DNA of 64,000 nucleotides from assembly GCF_000285515.1 (NCBI RefSeq), contig NZ_HE610957.1, positions 388,867 to 452,866 of the forward strand, given 5' to 3'. Shown in pieces: positions 35,253 to 43,982 of the stretch (the first letter of the stretch is position 1; every line of letters begins with the position of its first letter). The notes beneath the pieces are model-generated. The model was not told where the DNA came from. It did no database searches and was given only the letters and a program-made list of their open reading frames with translations. The stretch comes from Paenibacillus senegalensis JC66. Lineage in GTDB: Bacteria; Bacillota; Bacilli; Paenibacillales; NBRC-103111. The position numbers were made by a program, and so were the translations under genes.

Positions 35253-37001
35253 CTACATCACTTCTTTGTTCAAGCTGTTCGCTGCGGGCAAAGTTCCCGT
35301 ACTGGAAAGGACACTACATTCACGGAAAGCAAACTGTTTGCATCCGACACATTGACTGTAGTTCAAATTGTTCAAGGCATAATTGATGGCATCACCCGTA
35401 TGCTCAAAAAACTTATCGGCGCCAATCTGTTCGTACAGGCCGGTTTTTTTCAGCATTTCCAGCGGCTGTGGCTGCACTCCTGAAAACAGCACAGTCCCGC
35501 CCGATTTTTTAAAATGCTTAATTAGACTGGCTAGATTAGCTTCCCCGGTAGTGTCCATGAATGGAACTTTCCCCATCCGCAGCAGCAAAATTCTTGGTCT
35601 TCTTGCGGAATCCATAATGGACTTTTCAAACATAGCGGCCGCACCAAAAAACAAAGGCCCTTCGATCGTATACAAGCTGATTTGAGGGCAGTCATGCCCC
35701 TCATATACCATATGCTCTTTAACCTTCTCATGTTTATTGTTCGGATCTGGCAGTACTTTTGCCACTTTCATCATATCACTCATCCGTTTAACAAATAGCA
35801 GCACAGCAAAAATCAACCCCACTTCGACTGCTGTCGTTAAATCTGTTAATACGGTCAGCAAGAAAGTGGTAACCAGCACAAGAGAATCGCTCGTTTTCGA
35901 TTTCAGCACATGCAAAAAAGCGCTGCGTTCACTCATATTCCATGCAACAACCATCAGTATAGGAGCCATACTGGCCAATGGAATATGGGAGGCATAGGGA
36001 GCAAAAAGCACGAGCACCAACAAAACAACGATACCGTGAATGATTCCCGACAATGGCGATACCGCGCCGTTTTTAATATTCGTAGCTGTACGTGCGATTG
36101 CTCCTGTTGCGGGAATTCCCCCGAACAGTGGAGTTACTATATTGGCGATTCCTTGCCCGACCAATTCACGATTGCTGTTATGCCGGCTTCCTGTCATGCC
36201 ATCAGCGACTACAGCCGACAAAAGCGATTCAATTCCACCCAGCATCGCGATCACAAAAGCGGGATGGATCAACATAACAATTCGTTCCCAAGTAATCTCG
36301 GGAATTTGAAACCCGGGCAGCGTGCTAGGAATAGTTCCATAAGCCGATCCGATCGTCGCAACCTGATCTTTAAAAAAGATCGCCGCTATCAAACTGGAAA
36401 CAACCAGTCCCGCTAAGGAGGCGGGAAGCTTGGGTAGCCACCGCGGCAGAGCCAGAATAACAGTCAAGCAAATGACAGCCGTAAGTATGCTATACCCGTT
36501 GAATTCGGACAAATGAATCCCGATTTCCTTCATGTTGGACAGGAAATATTCATGTTTTTCTATATGATCCAAGCCTATAAAATTGGCAAGCTGACCGCTA
36601 AAAATGATGACCGCAATTCCTGCGGTAAATCCAATCGTCACCGGCCGGGGAATGAATTTGATTAAAGCCCCAAGCCTAAACAACCCCATAAGCACAAGCA
36701 TAATTCCCGCCATAAATCCGGCGATCAACAAATTTTCATAGCCATATTGCATAACAACCGCAAAGAGAATCGGGATAAAAGCGCCCGTCGGCCCGCCAAT
36801 CTGGAACTTTGAACCACCAAAAAGTGATATCAAAATACCGGCAATTATCGTCGTATAGATCCCGTACTCCGGTTTGACTCCAGAGGCAATAGCAAACGCC
36901 ATTCCCAACGGAATGGCGATAATACCAACAATAAGACCTGACATAAGATCCTTGCGAAACGCAGAAGCGTTGTAATGATCAAATCTCCCCATCCATTTCA
37001 C
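35253..37001 (-). CDS. SulP-family anion transporter with STAS domain and C-terminal Cys motif
   Basis: 582 residues. The membrane part (about residues 15-420) carries LMSGLIVGIIAIPLGMAFAI and SKFQIGGPTGAFIPILFAVV, the SulP signature region. A STAS domain follows (about 440-550; VPFMDTTGEANLASLIKHFK). SulP proteins carry sulfate, bicarbonate or other anions. The tail has CVGCKQFAFREC (CxxC-x6-C), which is unusual for the family and could bind zinc or iron or sense redox state. Start is GTG at 37001 with AAGGA upstream. The promoter region carries AT-rich palindromes shared with the neighbouring ArsR-type gene, so expression is probably controlled by that repressor. Confidence 0.92.
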   Translation of the reverse strand: MKWMGRFDHYNASAFRKDLMSGLIVGIIAIPLGMAFAIASGVKPEYGIYTTIIAGILISLFGGSKFQIGGPTGAFIPILFAVVMQYGYENLLIAGFMAGIMLVLMGLFRLGALIKFIPRPVTIGFTAGIAVIIFSGQLANFIGLDHIEKHEYFLSNMKEIGIHLSEFNGYSILTAVICLTVILALPRWLPKLPASLAGLVVSSLIAAIFFKDQVATIGSAYGTIPSTLPGFQIPEITWERIVMLIHPAFVIAMLGGIESLLSAVVADGMTGSRHNSNRELVGQGIANIVTPLFGGIPATGAIARTATNIKNGAVSPLSGIIHGIVVLLVLVLFAPYASHIPLASMAPILMVVAWNMSERSAFLHVLKSKTSDSLVLVTTFLLTVLTDLTTAVEVGLIFAVLLFVKRMSDMMKVAKVLPDPNNKHEKVKEHMVYEGHDCPQISLYTIEGPLFFGAAAMFEKSIMDSARRPRILLLRMGKVPFMDTTGEANLASLIKHFKKSGGTVLFSGVQPQPLEMLKKTGLYEQIGADKFFEHTGDAINYALNNLNYSQCVGCKQFAFRECSVLSSTGTLPAANSLNKEVM

Positions 37002-37017
37002 TATATCTTCCTTCTTT

Positions 37018-37050
37018 CAAATATTTAAATATTTGAATATATTTAAAATA
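37018..37050 (-). promoter_or_regulatory. Putative ArsR-family operator upstream of the SulP gene
   Basis: The perfect palindrome AAATATTTAAATATTT is followed by a second overlapping copy AAATATTTGAATATATTT. On the minus strand the core ATATTCAAATATTTA is almost the same as ATATTCATATATTTA in front of the ArsR-type gene. AT-rich palindromes of this kind are typical ArsR/SmtB operators. Confidence 0.7.
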
Positions 37051-37118
37051 CTACCCCCTTTTCAGCTCTTCTGTCAATCTCTTATAAGAGCAGTAACTGA
37101 CTTTCGCGGAAATAAACA

Positions 37119-37150
37119 TAAAAAAGCTTCTAACGAAGCCCTTTCGAAGA
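37119..37150 (-). terminator. Second terminator after the ArsR-type gene, contains the 25-nt repeat
   Basis: Minus strand GCTTC-GTTA-GAAGC followed by TTTTTT. Its 25-base core is identical to the hairpin at 20777-20801. Confidence 0.8.
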
Positions 37151-37237
37151 TGAATAACCCGGTATTAGCGGTAGCTTTTCATGCCAATCAGAAAGCGTCT
37201 TTTTGGATATAGAAAATTTATACTTTCTGATGTGGTT

Positions 37238-37285
37238 AAAAAAACAAGAAGTTCCATCGTCTTGCTCACGGTTCCCCTTGTTTTT
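37238..37285 (-). terminator. Terminator directly after the ArsR-type gene
   Basis: Minus strand ACAAGGGG pairs with CTTCTTGT (two G-U pairs) and is followed by TTTTTTT. Loop of about 20 bases. Confidence 0.55.
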
Positions 37286-37289
37286 CTGA

Positions 37290-37619
37290 TCAAGATTCAT
37301 TTCGCATGTCTTCCAGTAAACTAATCGCATCCACCAGATGGTTGTCAAAAATTTGCTTGGCTACTAGCAGCAAGTCTTTAATTAACGGATCACGAAGAGA
37401 ATAAATGACAGAAGTTCCCTCCTTTATTCCCTGAACTACGTTTCGGTTGCGTAATACCGCAAGCTGTTGAGACACCGCAGAGCCCTCCAAGCCTAAAATG
37501 CTCTGCAGTTCATTCACCGTCTTTTCCCCATCGCTTAACAGCTCTAAAATGCGAATTCGTAACGGGTGAGCCAAAGCTTTAAAAAACTCGGCTTTAAACT
37601 GCTGGATATTTTGATTCAT
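37290..37619 (-). CDS. ArsR-family transcriptional repressor without cysteines
   Basis: 109 residues. The winged helix is KALAHPLRIRILELLSDGEK followed by VNELQSILGLEGSAVSQQLA (recognition helix about 38-58). The protein has no Cys at all, so the thiol sensing of BigR/SqrR-type and the Cys metal sites of CadC/ArsR are excluded; His residues at the helix ends could bind metal. It lies upstream of and parallel to the SulP gene, and both promoters share an AT-rich palindromic core. It probably represses itself and the transporter. The signal is unknown. Confidence 0.9.
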   Translation of the reverse strand: MNQNIQQFKAEFFKALAHPLRIRILELLSDGEKTVNELQSILGLEGSAVSQQLAVLRNRNVVQGIKEGTSVIYSLRDPLIKDLLLVAKQIFDNHLVDAISLLEDMRNES

Positions 37620-37637
37620 AATCCTACCCCTTACTTC

Positions 37638-37662
37638 AACTAAATATATGAATATAATAGCA
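37638..37662 (-). promoter_or_regulatory. Putative autoregulatory operator of the ArsR-type gene
   Basis: Minus strand TATATTCATATATTTAG, matching the operator in front of the SulP gene in 13 of 15 core positions. It lies about 20 bases upstream of the start codon. Confidence 0.6.
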
Positions 37663-38137
37663 TAAGTTTAAAACCGACTCTGCTATGGTGTCGATTGGTT
37701 CGAAAATTTGTTGCTTATATAAGATACATCGTTTAGGAGCCCACAATCTGCGGAATAGCCAACGTTTTGAAGTTAGTTAATCTATCTCTAATTAATCTGT
37801 CTTTAATTGATCTATCCCTGCTTACCCTGCACTACATCAGCAATGTACTAGGATTCATGGTGCAGACGGACTTCGACTTAACTGTTAACGGGTCACAATG
37901 AGAGTTGCAAAAAGAGCTGCAAATAAAAGCTGCAAATGAGTCGCAAACGATCCGCAGCCGCCTGCATATTGCAAACAGCCTCACTACCCTTGCCTACTGC
38001 TCCAAAAAAGGACGTGCATCCCTCAAAAGATATACTTTCCTTTTGTATCGCACCCTTGCTCCCCGTGCTTCTGCTCCCTGTCCCCCAATGTCCTGTCCCT
38101 TGCGTCCTCGTTTCATTGATAGGGCACTAAGCAGCGA
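37663..38137. other. Intergenic region with short tandem repeats
   Basis: At 37775-37827 three near-copies of TTAATC(T)ATCTCTAAT follow each other with a period of about 16. Around 37900-37950 GCAAA-rich pieces (GAGTTGCAAA, GAGCTGCAAA) recur. No gene recognised. Confidence 0.4.
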
Positions 38138-39964
38138 CTAGCCCAAAGGCCCGCCCGCTGTAAAAAATCTTTCAATGCTCTTCTCCACTTCAGCATCCGG
38201 CACCAGCGGAGGTGCATGGTGCGGCTTGCTTCTCGCGTCAATGATGACATTATCACAGCCCCAATGCTTAAATTCAATCGACTCCTTGACCCCATACAAA
38301 TCATGGGACGGATTGCTGCGGGTAAAGGTGGTCCAGACAAAATTAGCAATAGACTCGCTGGTAAATGTACTGTCATCACAGACAACAATCATTGGGCAAT
38401 CAGGAAGCCCTCCCTGCTCTATAACCGCATCACTGAGCTGCTTCATAAAGTCCGCGCTTTGCTGATGATCGAGGAAAGGATGTACCGCTTGGACAGCCAC
38501 GACCCCTGGCAATACGAGACATGGATTAGTTATGAGAGAATGCAGCTCCTGGAAAACCGCAGGAACTTCAGTGCATAGCTCTCTTTTCTTATCTCCGGCT
38601 GCAGCAAATACTACCTTGCTTCCGGTATTTAACCCGGTACCTGAGTAATCCAATGTGTCGATGGTCGTGTTCGTCTGAAAATGCAGGTCCCTTCGCAAAT
38701 CTATCCGTTCCAGAATGTAGCGGAAAAATCCTGCCTCATCATGAGTATCAAGCGGCTCCTCTTCCTGTGCAGCTATAAATAAATATTTGGCCAGGCTGAG
38801 CTGGTTCGTCCCCAAAATCCGATTGGCAATCGTTAAAATTTCCGCAGGCTGTTTGACTTTCTGGTAAGGTGTATAGCGTTCACTTCCAATAGCAAATAAC
38901 AGCGGATGTACACCGGCCGCATCGACGGCATGCACCTCTCTGACACCCGGAATTTCCTGCTGAATTGCCCCTCCCGTCAGCTCATGAATAAGTGCGCCAA
39001 AAGACGTATCCTCCTGGGGTGGGCGGCCGACAACCGTAAAAGGGAAAATGGCGTTCTTGCGAGCATACACCTTGTGTACCTTCATCACCGGAAATTCATG
39101 TACTAAGCTGTAATAGCCCAAATGATCGCCAAAAGGCCCTTCCGGCTTAGTATCATGAGGGTAGACCTCGCCAGTAATAACGAAATCCGCATCATGGCTA
39201 ATGCAATAGCCGTCTACATAGCTGTAGCGGAAATGACGGCCGGCCAGCAGTCCTGCAAACGTCAATTCGCTTAAGCCTTCAGGAAGCGGCATGACAGCAG
39301 ACAGCGTATGAGCGGGCGGCCCGCCAATGAAGCAGCTTACCTTCAACGGCTGCCCTTTCCTCGTCGCCTTTGCCTGATGTATACCAATCCCCCGATGGAT
39401 TTGATAGTGCAGGCCTACCTCCCGATTCATCTCGTAGTCATTGCCGCTAATCTGAATCCGGTACATGCCCAGATTTGCGTTCATAATTCCCGGCTTGTCC
39501 GGGTCTTCGCTGTATACCTGAGGCAGGGTGATGAATGCACCTCCATCATCGGGCCAATGCTTGATCTGCGGCAGATCGGACACCGAAATTTCCTCAAAGT
39601 CATCAGGGAGCCCGTTCTTCTTCAAAGGCAGAGCTCTTCTGGCGGCCAATCCGGTTCCCGCATATTTCAACGGATTCTTTAATGCTTTCACCGGGTCATT
39701 TCGAACGCCGATGATAGCCTGAGTCGTTTCCCAAGTATGACGAAAAATAAATTTGCTGCGTTCGATCGTGCCAAACAAATTGGACACCGCGCGAAATTTG
39801 GATCCCTTTACCTTTTCAAATAATAACGCAGGTCCCCCAGCCGCATACACTTTCAAGTGAATCGCCGCCATCTCAAGATGCGGATCCACTTCATCGCGGA
39901 TTCTCACGAGGTGCCCGTGCTTTTCCAAGTCATCTATACACTGCTCTAACCATTGATAGCTCAT
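38138..39964 (-). CDS. UbiD-family decarboxylase
   Basis: About 608 residues. UbiD enzymes use prenylated FMN to remove or add a carboxylate on aromatic or unsaturated acids. Marks are LEKHGHLVRIRDEVDPHLEM at the N-terminus, the prFMN/metal region DTKPEGPFGDHLGYYS, and GRPPQEDTSFGALIHELTGG. The length exceeds classical UbiD (about 490) and fits the group linked to menaquinone (futalosine pathway) or phenolic acid decarboxylation; which one is open. No UbiX-type prenyltransferase gene is next to it. ATG at 39964 is chosen because GGAG lies nine bases upstream; one at 39979 is also possible. Confidence 0.88.
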   Translation of the reverse strand: MSYQWLEQCIDDLEKHGHLVRIRDEVDPHLEMAAIHLKVYAAGGPALLFEKVKGSKFRAVSNLFGTIERSKFIFRHTWETTQAIIGVRNDPVKALKNPLKYAGTGLAARRALPLKKNGLPDDFEEISVSDLPQIKHWPDDGGAFITLPQVYSEDPDKPGIMNANLGMYRIQISGNDYEMNREVGLHYQIHRGIGIHQAKATRKGQPLKVSCFIGGPPAHTLSAVMPLPEGLSELTFAGLLAGRHFRYSYVDGYCISHDADFVITGEVYPHDTKPEGPFGDHLGYYSLVHEFPVMKVHKVYARKNAIFPFTVVGRPPQEDTSFGALIHELTGGAIQQEIPGVREVHAVDAAGVHPLLFAIGSERYTPYQKVKQPAEILTIANRILGTNQLSLAKYLFIAAQEEEPLDTHDEAGFFRYILERIDLRRDLHFQTNTTIDTLDYSGTGLNTGSKVVFAAAGDKKRELCTEVPAVFQELHSLITNPCLVLPGVVAVQAVHPFLDHQQSADFMKQLSDAVIEQGGLPDCPMIVVCDDSTFTSESIANFVWTTFTRSNPSHDLYGVKESIEFKHWGCDNVIIDARSKPHHAPPLVPDAEVEKSIERFFTAGGPLG

Positions 39965-40178
39965 CGATTTAAACTCCATTCTTTTCCACTCTATATTTTC
40001 TTGTTCTATTATCTCATATTTTATTAGACGGAAGCACATGAACATGGTGCAATTTTGTGTATTTCCTTCCGTTCTCTAAAGCTGCTGCGCCTATGATATC
40101 AGCAGATATCACTCAAGTATACTTAACCCTCTAGACTATGGTAACATAACGCTAACATAAGAAAATGGGTGAACGTAC

Positions 40179-41519
40179 ATGGCCAGATCAGACCGGTTGA
40201 GTTTCCAATCCAAAATGAGTGCAATGGCGGAGGATCTCCGCAGTAAAATAAAGTCAGGAGAGTACGCAAAGGGACAATATTTGCCTCCTGAGCTAATTTT
40301 GACTAAACAATATGCCCTTAGTAAAAAGTCGGTTAGACTTGTCCTCCAGCGGCTAACCGATGAGGGTTTGATCAGCAAACAGCCTAGAGTAGGCACTATC
40401 GTCAACGGTTTCCCTGATAAAACAACCATCCGCTTCGGGATTTACCCTTCCATGAACTCGGAAACAGACATTCACACTCTTATCCATCAGTTTCACAACC
40501 AGCATCCGGATATTCATATTGAACCGATCGAGCTTCCCTATTCCAATGTGGAGAGCATTAAAACCATGATACGCCTCGGTATAGTAGATGTAGTGACCCT
40601 CAATTTGATGGACTGGTATCAATGGAGGCCTGAGGAGCACGATTGGCTAACCGAGCAGCCTTTGGCAGAGGAGGTGCCCGACTTTTTGCGTCATCCGTTT
40701 ATGGAAACCCCTACTGCCCGTCTGACTGTTCAACCGTTCGTTTATTCACCGGTCATCCTATGTTATAACAAGCAGCATTGGCAGGAAAAAAGCTTGCCTG
40801 AGCCGGAGAGCGGCTGGCACTGGGAACAGCTGTTCAATGTGCTGCGCGAGTTAAGGGCTCCTAATCGTTACGCGTTCGCTTTCCAGCTGTTTTCTATTAA
40901 CCGCTGGCCATTGTTTTTCTTGCAGCACCCGGATTTTCCCGACTCTGCCAGCCTGCAAGGAATTACGCGGCTTCGCTCCTTCATCCACGAAAAGGGCATG
41001 TTTCCGCTGGCGCTCGCGCAAGGTGAATTCGAAGCGGAGAATCTATTTAGGGAGCAAAAAGTTTCGGCCATTCTGACCACCTATTATCGGCTTAATGATC
41101 TGCGCGAATCGAATGTTCTCTTCGACATCGCTCCATTACCCGCTTGGGCAAACGGCAATACGCTTCTGCTGGTAACGGGTCTTGCCATCAGCCGGGCTTC
41201 CGTTCATCAAGAACAGGCAAGCAAGCTGGTCAGCTTCCTCATGTCGGAACAGAGTCAGAGCCATATTCGGCAAAACACTTTTACCTTGCCTGCCCATCAA
41301 CTGGCAGCTCAAAAACCCGTCCTGCTCAAAAACCTGCCTGCGAAGCTAAACCTTTATCAAACATACCGTAATCAATATAAAACTTACGGTGATTTGGGCT
41401 ATCCGATCCAGCAGCTGTTTCAGCTCTCGAACCAGCTTAAACTCTACGCCATTGGCTTAATGGAGGAGGAACAGTGGCTCGCTATCCCTTCCATGCAGGA
41501 AAATCTAGAGCATGTCTAA
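40179..41519 (+). CDS. GntR-type regulator fused to a solute-binding-protein sensor domain (copy 2)
   Basis: 446 residues. The GntR winged helix is at about 10-75 (LTKQYALSKKSVRLVLQRLT). From about residue 85 comes a binding-protein fold (IHQFHNQHPDIHIEPIELPY, QPFVYSPVILCYNKQHWQEK, VSAILTTYYRLNDLRESNV). No signal peptide. It is most like the regulator at 12861 (the YSPVILCYN/FSPVVLCYN and LTTYYRLN/LTSYFNLN blocks align), less like the one at 57923. No transporter genes adjoin it, so its target is not evident; the truncated binding protein at 34120 is the nearest possible partner. The ribosome site (GGGTGA) is weak. Confidence 0.85.
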   Translation: MARSDRLSFQSKMSAMAEDLRSKIKSGEYAKGQYLPPELILTKQYALSKKSVRLVLQRLTDEGLISKQPRVGTIVNGFPDKTTIRFGIYPSMNSETDIHTLIHQFHNQHPDIHIEPIELPYSNVESIKTMIRLGIVDVVTLNLMDWYQWRPEEHDWLTEQPLAEEVPDFLRHPFMETPTARLTVQPFVYSPVILCYNKQHWQEKSLPEPESGWHWEQLFNVLRELRAPNRYAFAFQLFSINRWPLFFLQHPDFPDSASLQGITRLRSFIHEKGMFPLALAQGEFEAENLFREQKVSAILTTYYRLNDLRESNVLFDIAPLPAWANGNTLLLVTGLAISRASVHQEQASKLVSFLMSEQSQSHIRQNTFTLPAHQLAAQKPVLLKNLPAKLNLYQTYRNQYKTYGDLGYPIQQLFQLSNQLKLYAIGLMEEEQWLAIPSMQENLEHV

Positions 41520-41590
41520 AAAGGTGAGCAGTCGCCATTCGGCTTGGCAGGATTTAATGAAGCAATTAGGATAAAATAAGGAGGGAACCA

Positions 41591-42145
41591 ATGGGCACGA
41601 ATACAGGGATCAGCAGCAGAGAATACAATACTCAAAGAACGGTTGGGGTGTGGCTGCTTTATATCGGAGTTATCATTATAATATCTGCGGCCGCTGGCGG
41701 GGACTTATTTATACACCCTTATATTATGGGGTTCGGTTATTTTGTCGGTTTTTTATTAATCCTTGTTTTGCCTTTTGTAAACAACAAATTATCCTATGGC
41801 AAAAATACTAAGTTTCAGGATCGAATGGATAATGTGTCTGTAGCGGTAACGATCGTTCTCTGTACGATTTGCGGGCTGGTTATCGGTACAGAGGACTTGA
41901 GATTGCTGTGGTTATGTATTTTGACGATCATTGGTGTTCATTTCTTTGGTTTTTATTTTTCTCAAGGGAAAATCATGCTTCTGTTAGGGGTATTGACAAC
42001 CGCAAATGCTGTAATGGGTATTCTGTTAGCCGATATTCCATTTCTATTGTTGGCCGCGATTGACGGAATGTTGAAGGTGGTATTTGGAATTAAAATGCTG
42101 TTTATGAGACGACCGCCAAACCCTGCCAGTATTGACGTTGACTAG
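41591..42145 (+). CDS. Hydrophobic membrane protein of unknown function (DUF6609-like)
   Basis: 184 residues with about five or six membrane helices (VGVWLLYIGVIIIISAAAGG, YIMGFGYFVGFLLILVLPFV, and more) and short loops. No charged residues in a pattern that would suggest transport. It resembles proteins listed as DUF6609, but this is from memory of the pattern only. Ribosome site AAGGAGGGA lies six bases before the ATG. It follows the regulator gene by 71 bases in the same direction; a functional link is uncertain. Confidence 0.75.
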   Translation: MGTNTGISSREYNTQRTVGVWLLYIGVIIIISAAAGGDLFIHPYIMGFGYFVGFLLILVLPFVNNKLSYGKNTKFQDRMDNVSVAVTIVLCTICGLVIGTEDLRLLWLCILTIIGVHFFGFYFSQGKIMLLLGVLTTANAVMGILLADIPFLLLAAIDGMLKVVFGIKMLFMRRPPNPASIDVD

Positions 42146-42284
42146 CGAAGAGACTGTCCAATAAGTTCCCAAAACAAGATGTTCGCGTTTTCCCCCGGGT
42201 TTCGGCTCATTCTATGCAGATTATTGCATATATATAAAACAGGGGCCTGTCCGAAAGCTGCTTGTTAGTGATACCTTAAAAAGT

Positions 42285-42333
42285 CAACACCCAGAATGCT
42301 GTAAAAAACAACATTTCTGGGTGTTTTATTTTG
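42285..42333. terminator. Bidirectional intrinsic terminator
   Basis: ACACCCAGAATG and CATTTCTGGGTGT pair, followed by TTTATTTT on the plus strand; on the minus strand the stem is followed by TGACTTTTT. It lies between the convergent membrane-protein and Imm22-like genes. Confidence 0.85.
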
Positions 42334-42407
42334 ACACCTTTACATTGGAAGAGGACCTATTAGGCCCCTACTTCCATGAGTATTGGCCGGATTATGATTT
42401 GCGTTGT

Positions 42408-42827
42408 TCAATCGCCCCAATACTCGATGCTGGCAAGAAGTGCAGGGGCATCAACCGGCAAATCTGCTTTGACGATATGGAACAGCTCCTCGTTTACAGC
42501 TCCGTAAGGCGAGTCATTCCCGGACAAAAGAAGAATCGAATTATAGCTTCGGATAGATTCATCCATAGTTGGCGGCAGCAGGTTAACGAACGAATCGTGT
42601 GACGAATACTCTGACTTCAAATATTGGATAAAAGCAGTATGTTCCTCTTCATTGCTTAAAAAATGCAGCTCCAGAAAGTCACGATCTATCGAGGAGTGGC
42701 CTATGCTTTCTAAAAAAGCGGAAGGAAGCACTTCTTCTCCGTCATCATCATAGGCGCTCTCGACATATGCCACCAGTTCTTCTTCGGAGGAGAAGTTGGC
42801 CCCCCATATCGTTATAATATGTCTCAT
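42408..42827 (-). CDS. Imm22-like immunity protein
   Basis: 139 residues, acidic. It begins MRHIITIWGANFSSEEELVA followed by YVESAYDDDGE, and has SIDRDFLELHFLSNEEEHTA, the pattern of immunity protein family 22, which protects against contact- or secretion-delivered polymorphic toxins. No toxin gene is intact nearby, but decayed coding fragments follow upstream of it (42983-43562). Such orphan immunity genes are common in Bacillota. The assignment rests on motif pattern only. Confidence 0.6.
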   Translation of the reverse strand: MRHIITIWGANFSSEEELVAYVESAYDDDGEEVLPSAFLESIGHSSIDRDFLELHFLSNEEEHTAFIQYLKSEYSSHDSFVNLLPPTMDESIRSYNSILLLSGNDSPYGAVNEELFHIVKADLPVDAPALLASIEYWGD

Positions 42828-42982
42828 TTTAATCCACCTCCACCTTTATTTCGGTTTTCAGCATCTTGACTAACTCCCTAAGCTTGTTACCATACCAAAT
42901 TTCGATCATAGGCGACTCACTCAGCCTACAGCCTGTTATCGCCTGCGGATGAAACAGACTGAACGACTCCTATTCATGTTCA

Positions 42983-43272
42983 TTACTCCAAACCTTTCAG
43001 TTCCGGCAATCCCTCCGCGCGCCGCTTTTCTATAATATATTGCACGTACCACTCGGGGTTCTCATTAGACCGGCGAGCAATATTGCATGAACAATTCCCG
43101 CATTGAAGGAGTATCAAGGAAAATATCATTTCCCTGCTCATCGCGTAAACGATCGATCCCCATGCTGTTGCCTGCTTGAGACAATATTCAGTTCCCTATC
43201 AACAGAAACAGGATATTTAAGATTGCAACAATCACAATAAGCCATAAACAAAAGTTCATGTTCAACCGGCAC
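42983..43272 (-). pseudogene. Decayed coding fragment, unidentified family
   Basis: Three reading frames each carry a protein-like piece in the right order: EHELLFMAYCDCCNLKYPVS, then GIDRLRDEQGNDIFLDTPSM, then ENPEWYVQYIIEKRRAEGLP ending at 42983. Joining them needs two frameshifts. Together they would make a protein of about 95 residues with a CxCC-type motif. I do not recognise the family; the position next to an Imm22-like gene suggests a toxin-immunity cluster relic. Confidence 0.5.
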
Positions 43273-43297
43273 CTCTCAATACCAGCTTTTTATTTAC

Positions 43298-43562
43298 CTA
43301 AACCTCTGGCTCAGCAAAAAATTCGGGAAATTCATTCTTCAGCTGATAAGGATCGCTGCTTTTAAAAGCTTGGACCCGCTCAGCCTTTACATGATCTATA
43401 CTCGAAATTTGGCATGCTTTTTCTAACGGCTAGTCCGCTAGTTGTTATTAAGCGCTCCAGCAATAAATGTGCTGCACTGCTATTTGACAGAAAAATCCCC
43501 TCCCCTGATTGGCTGGATATATTATACAATACCTGTCCTGCTTCAACTAGATCAGTCTCCAA
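43298..43562 (-). pseudogene. Second decayed coding fragment, unidentified family
   Basis: A frame from 43562 (METDLVEAGQVLYNISSQSG and on to LLLERLITTSG) is cut, and a different frame gives a plausible C-terminus (DHVKAERVQAFKSSDPYQLK, ending FFAEPEV at 43298). One frameshift would join them to about 85 residues. Family unknown. Confidence 0.45.
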
Positions 43563-43589
43563 ATATATTTGCGGGGACGAGCGCTAGTG

Positions 43590-43690
43590 CTGCAATGCGA
43601 AGCTTTCTCCTGCTCTAGCTCTGCAGAGCGAAGCTTTCTCCTGCTCTAGTCCTGCAGAGTGATGACTTCACTTTCTAGCACCGCTGAGTA
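43590..43690. repeat. Tandem repeat, period 31 bases, about three copies
   Basis: Units begin CTGCA(A/G)(T/A)GCGAAGCTTTCTC and end CCTGCTCTAG; the third copy is diverged. It lies in a 400-base non-coding stretch before the secreted propeller gene. No function evident. Confidence 0.6.
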
Positions 43691-43817
43691 AAGCTTTCGC
43701 GTGCGTGACTTAGTAGGCGGAATTTTCAAGCAAATGTCATCTTTGCTTGTACAGGTAGGCATTCCTCCTATCGTTAGGCCCCACGACCTATATCTGGACA
43801 ATCCCCCTTAAGTCGTA

Positions 43818-43846
43818 TTGACACTCTCGTAAAACACATGGTAAGT
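43818..43846 (+). promoter_or_regulatory. Possible promoter of the secreted beta-propeller gene
   Basis: A perfect -35 TTGACA at 43818-43823 is followed after 17-18 bases by a weak -10 (TAAGTT). It lies about 140 bases before the ATG at 43983. Confidence 0.4.
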
Positions 43847-43982
43847 TCTACATGAAATATGAACCACATATATACCACAACTCTAATGAGGAGGTGCTCC
43901 AGTAACTACCGTTCTGCCCCTATGGATGATCTCCAATCACAACCCGAAAGCAAGATCATTTAACGAAAGAGGGGAATTCTCC

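Noticed and set aside
42146..42265. Solo IS end (GGGGCCTGTCCGAAAG at about 42242)
   Set aside because: Resembles the IS1182-type terminus but has an extra base and no partner end nearby; too weak to call.
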